Source of the DNA: an uncultured Oscillospiraceae bacterium | Lineage (GTDB): Bacteria > Bacillota > Clostridia > Oscillospirales > Acutalibacteraceae | Direction: 5' to 3' | Assembly: GCA_900546735.1 (NCBI GenBank) | Contig: URDW01000106.1 | Location: 1-7,290 of the forward strand | DNA: 7,290 nucleotides | Shown: positions 7,226 through 7,290 of the stretch, one piece after another | Numbering within the stretch: position 1 is the stretch's first letter | Layout: every line of letters begins with the position of its first letter | Translations under genes and position numbers: made by a program | Notes under the pieces: generated by a model | What the model saw: only the letters and a program-made list of their open reading frames with translations | Database searches by the model: none | What the model was told of the DNA's origin: nothing

Positions 7226-7229
7226 CTCC
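7226..7229 (-). promoter_or_regulatory. Shine-Dalgarno site that decides the proB start
   Basis: GGAG read on the minus strand, 6 nt from the ATG at 7219. The frame has two more ATGs upstream, at 7231 and 7252, neither with a comparable SD at a usable distance, so 7219 is the best start. Confidence 0.7.
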
Positions 7230-7282
7230 ATAAACAGCAAATGGCTGCACATATAATTTATTTTATATCAAAAGATACAGAC

Positions 7283-7288
7283 ATTATA
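7283..7288 (-). promoter_or_regulatory. Probable -10 box of the proBA promoter
   Basis: A consensus TATAAT on the minus strand at the window edge, 63 nt ahead of the proB start; the -35 box would lie outside the window. Transcription would begin near 7276, giving a leader of about 55-60 nt. That leader is very AT-rich and contains a short TATAA/TTATA inverted repeat around 7252-7267. The remaining leader is too short for a T-box riboswitch. In such AT-rich DNA a TATAAT can arise by chance. Confidence 0.4.
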
Positions 7289-7290
7289 TC

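Noticed and set aside
7230..7282. T-box or other riboswitch in the proB leader
   Set aside because: Only about 55 nt of leader follow the putative -10 box, with no specifier loop, T-box sequence or terminator/antiterminator pair. More leader could exist only if the promoter lies outside the window.

Overview
This 7.3 kb window looks like ordinary chromosomal DNA from a low-to-moderate GC Gram-positive anaerobe, most likely an Oscillospirales/Ruminococcaceae-type gut clostridium. That placement rests on gene style: purine-rich Shine-Dalgarno (SD) sequences, a short ProB, and a clostridial-type glycogen phosphorylase and GH13 enzyme. It was not confirmed by a database search. All five genes lie on the minus strand, so transcription runs from high to low coordinates. 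I see no tRNA, rRNA, mobile element, CRISPR array or phage gene, and no clear sign of recent transfer.

Layout in transcription order (right to left). First comes an AT-rich leader with a TATAAT box at the window edge. It is followed by proB (glutamate 5-kinase, short form) and proA (glutamate-5-semialdehyde dehydrogenase), which overlap by 29 nt and form a proline-biosynthesis operon closed by an intrinsic terminator near 5142-5181. Next is a lone 14-helix polysaccharide flippase of the MOP/PST type (3623-5059). Then comes glgP, a complete 814-residue glycogen/maltodextrin phosphorylase, with a good sigma-A-like promoter directly upstream (3589-3617) and a terminator directly downstream (1064-1091). 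The last gene is the first 337 residues of a GH13 alpha-amylase/pullulanase-type enzyme, which runs off the left edge just before its catalytic aspartate.

The genes form two functional themes. ProB and ProA carry out the first two enzymatic steps from glutamate toward proline; the third enzyme, ProC, is not in the window. GlgP and the GH13 enzyme, which has no signal peptide, are a natural pair for intracellular breakdown of glycogen or imported maltodextrins: the hydrolase would open or debranch chains and the phosphorylase would release glucose-1-phosphate. The flippase fits neither theme and stands alone.

I found no convincing undescribed system. The least ordinary places are the 84-nt glgP/GH13 junction, with two consecutive hairpins and a possible 18-codon leader ORF, the lysine-rich tail of GlgP, and the orphan flippase. 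All are modest observations.
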